This document shows positions 8,856 through 16,914 of a stretch of 51,109 nt of DNA, in pieces. The notes beneath the pieces are model-generated. The model saw nothing but the letters and a program-made list of their open reading frames with translations, did no database searches and was not told where the DNA came from. How positions within the stretch are numbered: the stretch's first letter is position 1; each line of letters starts with the position of its first letter. Both the position numbers and the translations under genes were made by a program. The DNA comes from Streptomyces alanosinicus (GTDB lineage: Bacteria > Actinomycetota > Actinomycetes > Streptomycetales > Streptomycetaceae): NCBI RefSeq assembly GCF_014650595.1, contig NZ_BMVG01000048.1, positions 1 through 51,109 on the forward strand, given 5' to 3'.

Positions 8856-9308
8856 TCAGGGGGTTTTCGAATCCGCCGGGGTCGGCTTCATGTGTCTGGC
8901 GCGGTAGACGCTGCACAGCTGCATCCCGAACGACCGAAGCCGCCACATCGTCTTCGACGAGGACTTCCGGATGGTGTCGGCGTTGGGGTAGCCCTTCTCG
9001 TCGTGGGCGACGTTGTTGAGCGCGTACACCCTGCCGTCGGGTGCGATGAAGGTGATGGCGAAGCCGCTGTAGGGAGTCGTGTCGCAGCGGACGTCGCCTT
9101 CCTCGGCCGTCATGGGCCAGGCGGAGCCGAGCTGGTCGGCCGTGATGTGCTGGGGATTGCTCGTCACTGCCGGCCACTTCGTGAGGGCGTCGCCCTGCTG
9201 TGAGGGGCAGCCGGACAGGAGTAACGGGGCTATCAGGCCGGCGGCAGTCGCGAGCAGCGCGCCTGCTCGTGCCGTGCCTGTATGCGTGCGCGTAGTGGGT
9301 GTGGTCAT
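8856..9308 (-). CDS. DUF2511-like secreted lipoprotein
   Basis: The 150-residue protein starts with a typical lipoprotein signal: about ten polar/basic residues, a hydrophobic core (ALLATAAGLIAPLLL), then the lipobox LSGC with the lipidated cysteine near residue 34. The mature part has ITADQLGSAWPMTAEEGDVRC and DGRVYALNNVA, which match the DUF2511 (YebY-like) pattern. It should be anchored on the outer face of the membrane; its role is unknown. The ATG at 9308 overlaps the stop of the upstream membrane protein by four bases (ATGA), so the two are translationally coupled. Confidence 0.75.
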   Translation of the reverse strand: MTTPTTRTHTGTARAGALLATAAGLIAPLLLSGCPSQQGDALTKWPAVTSNPQHITADQLGSAWPMTAEEGDVRCDTTPYSGFAITFIAPDGRVYALNNVAHDEKGYPNADTIRKSSSKTMWRLRSFGMQLCSVYRARHMKPTPADSKTP

Positions 9309-9658
9309 GAGTTCTCCGCCGCCTTTCGTGTGGCGTGGGTGATGCCGATGGTGAACAGGACGGTGGCGACGAGGCTCGCCGGGAGTGTCACCGACATGCG
9401 GTGCAGGTCCAGGTAGTTGGCCCACGAGTAGGGGATCAGCGGCCACAAGGTCTGCTGCATGGCGGTTCCGCCGACGAGCACGCCGAAGAGGATGCCGATG
9501 ATCCCGACGACCACCGCGATTGCCTGGGAGGCGCGGACGGTCAGCCAGAGGGTGAACGTGGTGAGCATCGCGCCCACCACCACGCCGGTGACCGCGAGAG
9601 GCCAGATGTGTCCGGGCGGGACGCCCGCCGCCAGGTAGAGGAGTGTGCCGCCGCCCAT
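9305..9658 (-). CDS. Small integral membrane protein coupled to the DUF2511 lipoprotein
   Basis: From the ATG at 9658 the protein has 117 residues and three to four hydrophobic helices, including LAVTGVVVGAMLTTFTLWLTV, AIAVVVGIIGILFGVLVGG and the final SLVATVLFTIGI, ending with a basic tail. The frame is open further upstream, but that part is polar, Arg-rich and unlike a membrane protein N-terminus, so I prefer 9658. It overlaps the lipoprotein gene by four bases. The pair looks like a small envelope operon of unknown function, divergent from the BRCT-propeller gene. Confidence 0.7.
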   Translation of the reverse strand: MGGGTLLYLAAGVPPGHIWPLAVTGVVVGAMLTTFTLWLTVRASQAIAVVVGIIGILFGVLVGGTAMQQTLWPLIPYSWANYLDLHRMSVTLPASLVATVLFTIGITHATRKAAENS

Positions 9659-9748
9659 GACCGCATGCCGATTCTGCGCGACGTCCAAGGCCTGCCCTCG
9701 GCACGGTGGTCGCGGCGATGTCGGTGCCAGCCAGTAGTCTCGCTGCCC

Positions 9749-11725
9749 ATGAACCTGACAGGCCGTGAAATCGCGCTCTCCGGCAGTTTCGACACTCTCG
9801 GGCCGGGCGAGGCCGAAAGACGCCTGGAAGCCGCGGGCGCACACGTGACGGTCGAGCTCACACCTTCGACCGCCGCGATCTTCGTAGGACAGGAGACGTC
9901 GAGGGACAAGGGCAACAAGGCGTACGTCCAGGGCATACCGATATACGACGAGGCGGCGCTCCTCGCGGCGCTCGCGGTGCTTGAGGGCCCGACGAGCGAG
10001 GATGGTTCCCTGCCCGCTCCCTTACCGGGCCTTTTCGCAGATCCTGCAGCCCTCGCCGCGGCCGGCCCGGCCGAGCTGGAGAACCTACTGACGGACGCGG
10101 ACTGGACATCCTTCGTTCCCGCCCGCGACCTGCCCCCTTTGCGGGCCCGGCTGACCGCTCTTGAACGCGACCACGGCCTCACCCCGGCGCACCGGCTCGC
10201 CACGAACAGGATCCGCGTGCGGGGCACGATGCTCAGCCGCCCCTACGGACACCGTTCGAAGATCATCGCACTGGCGCTCAGCCCCTCTGGCACCCATCTG
10301 GCCACTGGGGACTGGGGGGATGGCGAGAGTGGCACCGCGCAGGTCTGGGAGGTCGCGACCGGGCGGTGCGTCAATGTCCTGAAGTGGATCGACGGCGGAG
10401 TCGGCTGGGACGGCTACGCGCGCACCATGCAGTGGTCGTCTGACGGCCGGCATCTGGGCATGGCTTTCCGCACCAACACGATCGGTGTGTGGGACCCGTT
10501 CGGCGATTCCTCTGAGCCACGTGCAGAGGCCCAGGTGACCAACGGCGCTTCCCGTCCGCCGGCCTGGGCGCTGCATCCCGATGGGCGCAGCGCCTTCGTC
10601 GCGACGGGCAACAAGGATCGGGTCGGTGTGCAGGGCTGCCTCGCCCCGTTGGAGCACGGCAAGCTGTTCTGGCTGGCTGAGCACGCCGAGATGCCGCACG
10701 AGTACATCCTGGCCAAGGGGCCCATACCGGTGAGCGTCCAGGGCTGCGGGGAGGAGCTGTGGGTCGACTGGTCGCCTGTTTGGTCTCCCGACGGAAGCCA
10801 GCTGTACGTCGCCAATCGCTCCGAGGCGTTTGTCGTCGACGTCGCCACGGGTGTTCCGCTCTGGTGCACAGGGACCAGGGTCGACTGGGTTGCCGAGTGG
10901 AGCCCGGACGGACGCTACCTTGCTCATATCCACAAACAACGGCTGCACTTCCGTGACGCGGCCACCGGCCGCCCGGCTGCCGACCCCATACCGACCGCCG
11001 GGTCGCGCTGGGATCTGTCTCTGCACTGGGGCATGTGCGGTGACACGGCCCGACTCGCCGCCGTGCTGAGTGAGAAGGCGGCTGAGCCCGGCGTGGAGGT
11101 TTACGACGACGGGCGGCTCAGCCACCGACTGGCCGTTACCCCTGCAGAGACAGCCCTGGCCCGCGAGAACAAGGACTTCGCGGTATGGGCATGGGCACCG
11201 TCCGGAGACCGGGGAGCCGTCCTCACGGCAGCCGGAGACATCGAGGTCTGGTCGCTGGGCAACGGCGAGGCGAGGCGACTGCGCACGCTAGCCGCCCCGG
11301 CCGGTACACAAGGCGTGCTGTGGGGCGTTGACGATGTGATCGTCGCGGTGGGCGAGAAGGTGCTGCGGTTCCTGCGAGCCGACAGCGACGAAATCGTGGG
11401 CGACTATACGTTTCTTCGAGAAGCGGACGCTGAGCTGCCGCTTCACGGGGACTATGTCTACGACCACTTCGACGGCAGAATCGTCGCGCTCGACGAGCAC
11501 ACCTGGTGTCTACCCGTCGAACCGGACATGGCGATTGCGCCACCCGAGCGCCGCGCCGACATCGAAGCGCATTTGGCCTGGATCGTCGATCGGCGCTTCG
11601 CATGGCCGCTCCACTGGGGCCGATTCGCCGTCTGGCCGGACGCGGCTACTGCAGTCGCCAATCTCCCGACGACGTCACCAGACACCGGGGCACTGCGGCA
11701 GGCCGTCAGGGAGACAGCCGGATAA
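9749..11725 (+). CDS. BRCT domain fused to a WD40-like beta-propeller
   Basis: The 658-residue protein begins with a BRCT-like domain (about residues 1-75): LTGREIALSGSFDTLGPGEAERRLEAAGAHV, then a short strand and EAALLAALA, the order of strands and helices seen in the NAD-dependent DNA ligase BRCT domain. A helical linker (about 80-155) follows. The rest is a propeller of repeated blades with the SPDG...LA pattern and blade ends such as AQVWEVATG, IGVWDPFG and IEVWSLGNG. BRCT domains usually bind phosphoproteins or DNA ends, and propellers are scaffolds, so a cytoplasmic adaptor role is likely. There is no signal peptide. The ATG at 9749 starts the BRCT domain exactly. It is a single-gene unit. 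Confidence 0.8.
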   Translation: MNLTGREIALSGSFDTLGPGEAERRLEAAGAHVTVELTPSTAAIFVGQETSRDKGNKAYVQGIPIYDEAALLAALAVLEGPTSEDGSLPAPLPGLFADPAALAAAGPAELENLLTDADWTSFVPARDLPPLRARLTALERDHGLTPAHRLATNRIRVRGTMLSRPYGHRSKIIALALSPSGTHLATGDWGDGESGTAQVWEVATGRCVNVLKWIDGGVGWDGYARTMQWSSDGRHLGMAFRTNTIGVWDPFGDSSEPRAEAQVTNGASRPPAWALHPDGRSAFVATGNKDRVGVQGCLAPLEHGKLFWLAEHAEMPHEYILAKGPIPVSVQGCGEELWVDWSPVWSPDGSQLYVANRSEAFVVDVATGVPLWCTGTRVDWVAEWSPDGRYLAHIHKQRLHFRDAATGRPAADPIPTAGSRWDLSLHWGMCGDTARLAAVLSEKAAEPGVEVYDDGRLSHRLAVTPAETALARENKDFAVWAWAPSGDRGAVLTAAGDIEVWSLGNGEARRLRTLAAPAGTQGVLWGVDDVIVAVGEKVLRFLRADSDEIVGDYTFLREADAELPLHGDYVYDHFDGRIVALDEHTWCLPVEPDMAIAPPERRADIEAHLAWIVDRRFAWPLHWGRFAVWPDAATAVANLPTTSPDTGALRQAVRETAG

Positions 11726-11744
11726 GCAACTGTCGCCCGGTCAA

Positions 11745-11936
11745 TCATGCGGACACCACGGCCACACAGCGGTACATCACCAGCAGCTGCAGGAGCTTGT
11801 CGAACACGACCGTGTGGTTGATACGCGGGGCGGTGGCAGCGCAGGGGTGGTCTGGGTGGTAGACCGTCCGCTCGGGCAGTAGTACCGCGAATTTGTCCCA
11901 CAGTGGTTCGGCCAGCCATAACAGCAGTGCAGGCAC
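11745..11936 (-). pseudogene. N-terminal fragment of an IS5-family transposase
   Basis: The fragment has LAEPLWDKFAVLLPERT and INHTVVFDKLLQLL, aligning with the first 60 residues of the transposase at 502-1396. It ends abruptly where the BRCT-propeller gene region begins, so only the N-terminal helix-turn-helix part survives. Confidence 0.75.
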
Positions 11937-12080
11937 AGGTTCCTCTGGTGATAACAGAGCGTCGCGACTCTGTGATGCCGGAGTGGGGGCGCGCGCCGAC
12001 GACGTCGTGGTCGGCGCGGTGGCCCAGTGCGGGGAGGGTGCACAGCCGCGAGAGGCGAGGCGCGGATGGAGGAGGCTTCC

Positions 12081-13178
12081 TCAGCCCTGCGTGGCGTGCC
12101 GCCAGGGACGGACGACGTCGTGGAGGCTCTGCTGCGCGGCTGGCGCGATCACCGGATCGTTGACCGGCGAGCCGGCGGGGTGAAGGAGATGGTCGAGCCC
12201 GAGGAGGACCCGCAGTCCTGGGTCGGTGGTGCGAGCGGCGGCGAGGGCCGACAGGAGAGAAGGCATCGTCCGGCAGGGCACATTGGTGTCCTCGGTGCCG
12301 CAGGTGACGAGCGTACGCGTGTCGTGCGCGATGCCTCGGGCGACGGATGACGGGTAGAGGGCGTCGTCGCTGCGGACGAAATCCGCGTTGACCGGCCCGA
12401 ACATGCCCTTGAGGAGGGAGGAGAGGGACGGCAGCAGCCCCGAGGTGTCAACCGGGCGCCGGGCGCGGAAGTCCGCCATGGCCCTGGCCACGCCCCGGTT
12501 GTTCAACCATGCCTGCAGCGCCGTGAGTTGCCCCGCGGCGACAGCCCGGTTCAATGCGGCCGCCAGCTGGAGGCGGACCAGGTCCAGCAGCCGCATGTCC
12601 TGCGGGGCGATGAGCGCGAGCCCGGCGGGCTTCGGCTGTACGACGCGGTCGACGAGCAATGCTTGCAGGCCGCCCTCACTGTGCCCGACCACAAGCAGCG
12701 CGTGCGGGTCGGTTTCAGGCTGGGCGCGCAGAGTGTTGTACGCGGCCACAGCCTGTCGGGTGTAGGCGCCCATGTCGGGAGCGCTGTTGCGTCCGCCCAG
12801 GCCCGTGTGCCCGGTGCCATATTTGTCGAACCGCAGGCTCATCACGCCGTCGCCGCTGAGAACGCCGGCCATGAGGGCCAGAGTGTGGGGAGTGTAGTCG
12901 GGCGGCTCGTCGCCGTTGCGGTCGGTCGGGTCGCTGCCGGGAAGCAGCAGCGCCGCGGCGAGCCTGCGGCCCGCGCGGTGGGCGGGTATGTGCACACTGC
13001 CGTACGCGGTGGTGCCGTCCGCGGTGAAGTGGACCTCACGGTCCATGGCGGATACGAGGGCGGCCCGGGGGGCCGCAGACGCCCAGGCCGTGCCCGGTAC
13101 CGGCCCGGCCGTGACGAGGGCGACCGCCGCCACGAGCATGGCGATCATCCTGCTGCGCCAGGGGGTGCGTAAACACAT
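12081..13178 (-). CDS. Secreted alpha/beta hydrolase
   Basis: The 365-residue protein has an N-terminal Sec signal peptide (basic WRSRM, hydrophobic IAMLVAAVALVTAG, probable cleavage after AWASA). The hydrolase fold follows: LLPGSDPTDRNGD near the oxyanion loop, the nucleophile elbow GHSEGG (about residue 167), the acidic strand CGTEDTNVPC and a catalytic His in GLDHLLHP. An inserted helical region, about residues 190-270, may be a cap. It resembles dienelactone-hydrolase/serine-aminopeptidase-like secreted esterases. The substrate is unknown. It is flanked by IS relics and truncated genes, so it is probably an isolated transcription unit. Confidence 0.85.
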   Translation of the reverse strand: MCLRTPWRSRMIAMLVAAVALVTAGPVPGTAWASAAPRAALVSAMDREVHFTADGTTAYGSVHIPAHRAGRRLAAALLLPGSDPTDRNGDEPPDYTPHTLALMAGVLSGDGVMSLRFDKYGTGHTGLGGRNSAPDMGAYTRQAVAAYNTLRAQPETDPHALLVVGHSEGGLQALLVDRVVQPKPAGLALIAPQDMRLLDLVRLQLAAALNRAVAAGQLTALQAWLNNRGVARAMADFRARRPVDTSGLLPSLSSLLKGMFGPVNADFVRSDDALYPSSVARGIAHDTRTLVTCGTEDTNVPCRTMPSLLSALAAARTTDPGLRVLLGLDHLLHPAGSPVNDPVIAPAAQQSLHDVVRPWRHATQG

Positions 13179-13300
13179 GTGTTCTCCTCATGAGCTGAAG
13201 TGGTGAGAGAGGGTGAGAGGACCGGGGACGGTGGTTTGCCGGGTGCGGAGTAACACGCCCTGGTCGGACGCCTGAGCAATGGCCCGTTCGGCGGACGCAC

Positions 13301-13648
13301 TTAGTGGACGAGCAGCGGTACGACGAGCGGGGCCAGAATGAGCCCGAGCAGCAGCACGACACCTCGCGGGTTGCCGAAGTTGACGGTCCAGCCGATGCCG
13401 AACCGCTTTTGAACAAGCAACGCAGGATCGGCCCGGTTGACGTATACCGTGCCAAGCAGACGCCAGTACTGGTCGTCGTCGCGCCGCACCATGCCGGTGC
13501 TCTCCTCCGCCACCGCGCCGTCTTTAGCGGGCAGCCGCAGTCGGCTGCCGCCCTGCCCGGTGCGGACGGCAATGCCGATCACCACGACCAGCCCGTCAGT
13601 TGGCCGAGTACCTGGACCGCGCTCGTCACAGCCCCGCCTGACTCGCAA
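13301..13648 (-). pseudogene. C-terminal fragment of a DUF5808 membrane protein
   Basis: The recognisable part is YWRLLGTVYVNRADPALLV and RFGIGWTVNFGNPRG, the DUF5808 signature, followed by a hydrophobic segment (VVLLLGLILAPLVVPLLV) at the end. Full-length members have several upstream membrane helices, often a DUF1648 domain; here only one short remnant (VVVIGIAVRTGQGG) precedes the signature, and sequence before it is unrelated. The gene has lost its 5' part. Confidence 0.65.
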
Positions 13649-13770
13649 GTTGCCGGCCGCAACTACCTGAGCTGCGTTGGGTCGTGATGGACCGGAATGG
13701 TCATTCCCGACTCAGGATTCCCCGGACAGTTCCGCATCCGGCCGACCCGGGGCACAAGCCGGGCTCAGGC

Positions 13771-13908
13771 GTGAACAACCTCAAAGACCCGGTGGAGACG
13801 AAACTGCACACTGCCGTCTGCTCCGGGAAGGTCACCCTGAAGGCGGCACAGCAGGCCATCGTCAGCGACTGGACCACCGCGCTGAGCAGTCTCGGTCTGG
13901 GCGGACGG
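13771..13908 (+). pseudogene. C-terminal fragment resembling a small HNH-type/secreted protein
   Basis: The frame reads NNLKDPVETKLHTAVCSGK then VTLKAAQQAIVSDWTTAL, a C-terminal pattern found in small actinobacterial HNH-like proteins (N-L-W-P then K-D-x-V-E-x-L-H). The HNH core upstream is gone and the frame runs on past the usual end. It lies just before an IS5 element. Confidence 0.45.
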
Positions 13909-14090
13909 CCACCTGGGCCGCTGTCCGTCCGCCCAGGGCCAGGTGATCTTCTGCTGTTCCGGCATGTTCCCTGCGGCTCGGTTCCTAGCCGTGGGGCAGC
14001 AGCCGTTCGTGTAATACGCGGGGTGCCCACAACCACACGTCCCTGGGACTGTCTGACGGGTCCTGTCACTCGCCCACGGGACACTCCTTA

Positions 14091-14119
14091 GACCGTGTCC
14101 TATGTAGTGAGGCGGACGT
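14091..14119 (+). repeat. Left terminal inverted repeat of the IS5-family element
   Basis: It begins GACCGTGTCCTATGTAGTG and matches the complement of 14929-14957 at 27 of 29 positions. Confidence 0.88.
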
Positions 14120-14919
14120 ATCGCTTGTAGCAGCAAAGCGCGGCTGCGAGTCCCAGAAAGCCCAGGTAGTTGCGGGGATTTCGTTCATAGCAGGGGCTGA
14201 GTCGGCGGTAGCCGGACAGTCACGACATAGTGCGCTCGATCACCCAACGGTGACGCCCCAGACGCTCGCTGGATTCGATGCCCTTGCGGGCGATGCGTAC
14301 GCCGATTCGCTTGCCGCGGACCCATTTACGCAGGTCGGGCTGGTCATATGCCTTGTCGGCGTGGAGCTTGCGGGGCTTGTAGTGTCGACCCCGATCGGGA
14401 TCGTGTTTCGATTGGAGTCCGGCGATCATGGGCTTGAGCCCCTGGCTGTCGTGGGTGTTGCCATTTGAGATACCGACCACGAGAGGCAGTCCCGACCGGT
14501 CGGACAGGACATGCATCCTGGAACCTGGCTTACTCCGGTCCACGGGGCTCGGACCTGTGAGTTCGCCCCCCCCTTTTCGCCCTGACATGGGCGGTGTCGA
14601 GGACCACGCGGGAGAGGTCGAGCAGGTCTTCGGCCGCGAGTTTGTCGAGCACGGCCTGGTGCAGCCGGCCCCGCACCCCAGCACGAGACCAGATCAGGAA
14701 CCGGCGGTGGGCAGTCGACTTCGAGACGCCAAAGCACGGCGGCAACGCTCTCCATGCGCACCCGCCAGCCAGCACGTAGATGATAGCCGCGAACAGCGTC
14801 TCATCAGGGGCGTTGGCTGTTCCGCCGCCCTGCGGCCGTGTTCGTTGCTCCGGGATCAGCGGCCTCGCGATCTCCCACAGCCCGTCCGGCACGATCCAGC
14901 TCCACGTTCCCCGCCCCAT
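14100..14919 (-). pseudogene. IS5-family transposase with a frame change and an internal stop
   Basis: The first frame (14919 to about 14555) starts MGRGTWSWIVPDGLWEIARPL and has WRALPPCFGVSKSTAHRRF and VVLDTAHVRAK. The second frame (about 14555 to 14100) has GPSPVDRSKPGS, HADKAYD and ARKGIESSERLGRHRWVIERTMS. They are joined at an A4G8 tract (about 14555-14566), where a one-base shift restores the protein; this may be programmed or an indel. The second frame then meets TGA at 14220-14222 where family members have Trp; beyond it the frame continues sensibly (LSGYRRLSPCYERNPRNYLGFLGLAAALCCYKR). The nonsense codon makes this copy probably inactive. Confidence 0.85.
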
Positions 14920-14928
14920 AACGGGTGA

Positions 14929-14957
14929 ACGTCCACCTCACCACATAGGACACGGTC
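14929..14957 (-). repeat. Right terminal inverted repeat of the IS5-family element
   Basis: Read on the minus strand it begins GACCGTGTCCTATGTGGTG. The transposase start lies 10 bases inside it. Confidence 0.88.
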
Positions 14958-14969
14958 TTAGAAGTGATC

Positions 14970-15278
14970 TCAATTGGTGAGGTGCTTGTGGAGGAACGGA
15001 GTTGCTCCGAGTACAGCAGCGCAAAGGCGGTCAGCCTTTGCAGGCCCGGGTTGGGCGAGGAGGCCGCTGTGCTGAATGCGAGTAGGCCGCATACGAGTTA
15101 GCGGCGGTGTCGGTCGCCATGATGGCGCAGCGAGGTCGGCTCCGTGGTGTTTCCCGTTGAGCAGGAATGCGGCTGCGAGGGGGTCGAGGACTGCCAACGA
15201 GGACCAGTAGAGGTTGAGCCAGCCTGGTACCCAGTCGTACGGACGGCATGGATCATCCCAGTCCCGGCTGGGGCTGTG
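14970..15278. other. No identifiable gene between the IS5 element and the next IS5 fragment
   Basis: An open minus-strand frame runs through here continuous with the IS5 fragment at 15279-15440, but it has no conserved sequence after that fragment. I see no RNA gene or repeat. Confidence 0.4.
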
Positions 15279-15440
15279 CCAGGGTGCCAGCCTGCGGTAG
15301 CAGATCAGGGCGGCGGCGATGCCGACGAAAGCCAGGAAGTGTTCGGGTTTGCACTCGTAGCGGCGCTGCCGACGGCGGCACCCGGCCGGCCACGCCACCG
15401 TCCGTTCCACGGTCCAACGGTGACGGCCCATGAGGCTCAA
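15279..15440 (-). pseudogene. C-terminal fragment of a second IS5-family transposase
   Basis: Read on the minus strand, MGRHRWTVERTVAWPAGCRR, CKPEHFLAFVGIAAALICYRRL is the standard end of an IS5-type transposase (compare GRHRWVIERTMS and NYLGFLGLAAALCCYKR in the neighbouring element). The catalytic Glu of the DDE triad (in VERT) survives, but everything upstream is lost. It comes from a different copy than the 14091-14957 element. Confidence 0.75.
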
Positions 15441-15682
15441 CCCTGCCTCACCTGCGACGCGCCGGGCTGGATGACGAGGGCGGGTGGGCTGTTTCTCGTC
15501 GCGCAACTCAGCGATCGCTGGGGCACCCGCTAGAAGGGACCCACGTCAGGGGCCACCTGTGGGCGACTCACCGATGGACATCGACGGCCCCATCGAGGAG
15601 AGCCCGTCGCTGGTGGGCGCCCAACTGCCCACGGCTGGACCGGGCCCGCACCACTACGGGGCAGGCCCGTTCACGATAGGGT

Positions 15683-16876
15683 TCACCAGGCCACGGAGAG
15701 TTCCCGCGTCCCGTGGACGGCGCGCCCTTCGAACGCGAACTCCTCCGGGGCGGGGGCGGCGAGACGCAGTCCCGGCAGTCGGTGGAAGACCATCGGCAGC
15801 GCGATCTGGAGTTCGGCGCGGGCGAGTGACTGGCCGAGGCAGTGGTGCAGGCCGTGGCCGAAGGCCAGGTGGGGTCCGGCGTCACGGGTGAAGTCGAGCG
15901 CGTCCGGGTCGGCGAAAACGGCGGGATCCCGGTTGGCGGCCTGTAGGGCGATCACCACCCCTTCGCCGGCGCGGATGGTGACACCGCCGATCTCGACGTC
16001 TTCGGTGGCGATGCGGCGCAGCCCGATGTGGACGACGGTGAGGTAGCGCAGGAGTTCTTCCACCGCGCCCGGCACCAGAGCCGGATCGGCGCGCAGCGCG
16101 GTCAGCTGGTCGGGGTGCCGCAGCAGGGCGACGGCGCCGAGAGAGAGCATGCTCGCGGTCGTCTCGTGGCCTGCGATCAGGAGTTGGACGGCCAGTCCGG
16201 CCGCTTCCGCCGGGGTGGCCTCGCCGGTGGCGACGCGTTCGGTGGCGAGTCTGCTCATCAGGTCGTCTTCAGGTGCGCGCGACTTGGCGGCGAGTAGTTC
16301 CTGGAGGTAGCCGAACAGCGCCGCCCAGCCCGCTCGCATGGCCTCCGGTCCGGCGGAGACGGTGGCGAAGGCGGATGCCTGCTGGTGGATGAAGTCCCGG
16401 TCGCTGTAGGGCACACCGAGTAGCTCGCAGATGGTGAGAAGGGGCAGCGGCAGCGTGAAGTGCTCGACCAGGTCGGCGGGTTGGCCCTTTTCGACGAAAC
16501 GGTCGAGGAGTTCGCCCGCGACACGCCGGATGGCCGGCCGCAGTTGCTCGACCCGGCGGAAGGTGAACTCGGGGATGAGCATGCGGCGCAGCCGGGTGTG
16601 TTCGGGCGGGTCCATGGCGAACAACTGGCCGGGCGTGCGCGGTGGCGTCGTCGGCTGGAGTCCGGGGAATCCCGGGCGGACGTTCTCCGAGCTGAACCGT
16701 GGATCGCTGAGGACTGCGCGGGCGTCCTCGTTCCGGGTGACCAGCCAGGGGTGCAGGTCGCCCCACAGTGTGATCCTATCCAGGGGACGTTCGGTGATCC
16801 AGCGCTTGTACTCGGCGGCGGGATCGAGAAGAGGCCGCGCGCCGGGCAGGGGCGGCGGATTGGTCGTCGAATGCAC
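15683..16876 (-). CDS. Cytochrome P450
   Basis: The 397-residue protein has all P450 hallmarks: the I-helix AGHETTASM with the acid/Thr pair (about residue 235), the K-helix ELLRY (ExxR, about 274), the RDPAVFADPDALDFTRD meander, and the haem loop FGHGLHHCLGQ with proximal cysteine C346. It is soluble, with the length and style of bacterial CYP105-like enzymes. It needs external ferredoxin and reductase. Its gene follows eboF after 38 bases on the same strand, so it is probably the last gene of the ebo-like operon and may oxidise that operon's product. No ferredoxin gene is adjacent. The first ATG gives a normal N-terminus. Confidence 0.95.
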   Translation of the reverse strand: MHSTTNPPPLPGARPLLDPAAEYKRWITERPLDRITLWGDLHPWLVTRNEDARAVLSDPRFSSENVRPGFPGLQPTTPPRTPGQLFAMDPPEHTRLRRMLIPEFTFRRVEQLRPAIRRVAGELLDRFVEKGQPADLVEHFTLPLPLLTICELLGVPYSDRDFIHQQASAFATVSAGPEAMRAGWAALFGYLQELLAAKSRAPEDDLMSRLATERVATGEATPAEAAGLAVQLLIAGHETTASMLSLGAVALLRHPDQLTALRADPALVPGAVEELLRYLTVVHIGLRRIATEDVEIGGVTIRAGEGVVIALQAANRDPAVFADPDALDFTRDAGPHLAFGHGLHHCLGQSLARAELQIALPMVFHRLPGLRLAAPAPEEFAFEGRAVHGTRELSVAW

Positions 16877-16914
16877 GTGGGGGGGGGTCCAGCCATGAGG
16901 GGCGTCGGGGTTGT

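Larger units (their letters stand above)
14088..14960 (-). mobile_element. Complete IS5-family (IS427-type) element with TTA target duplication
   Basis: The element runs from 14091 to 14957 (867 bases). Its ends are 29-base imperfect inverted repeats (27 of 29 identical) and it is flanked on both sides by TTA (14088-14090 and 14958-14960), a duplication typical of IS427-type IS5 elements. The single transposase gene runs on the minus strand. The element appears immobile because the transposase is broken twice (see next entry). Confidence 0.88.
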
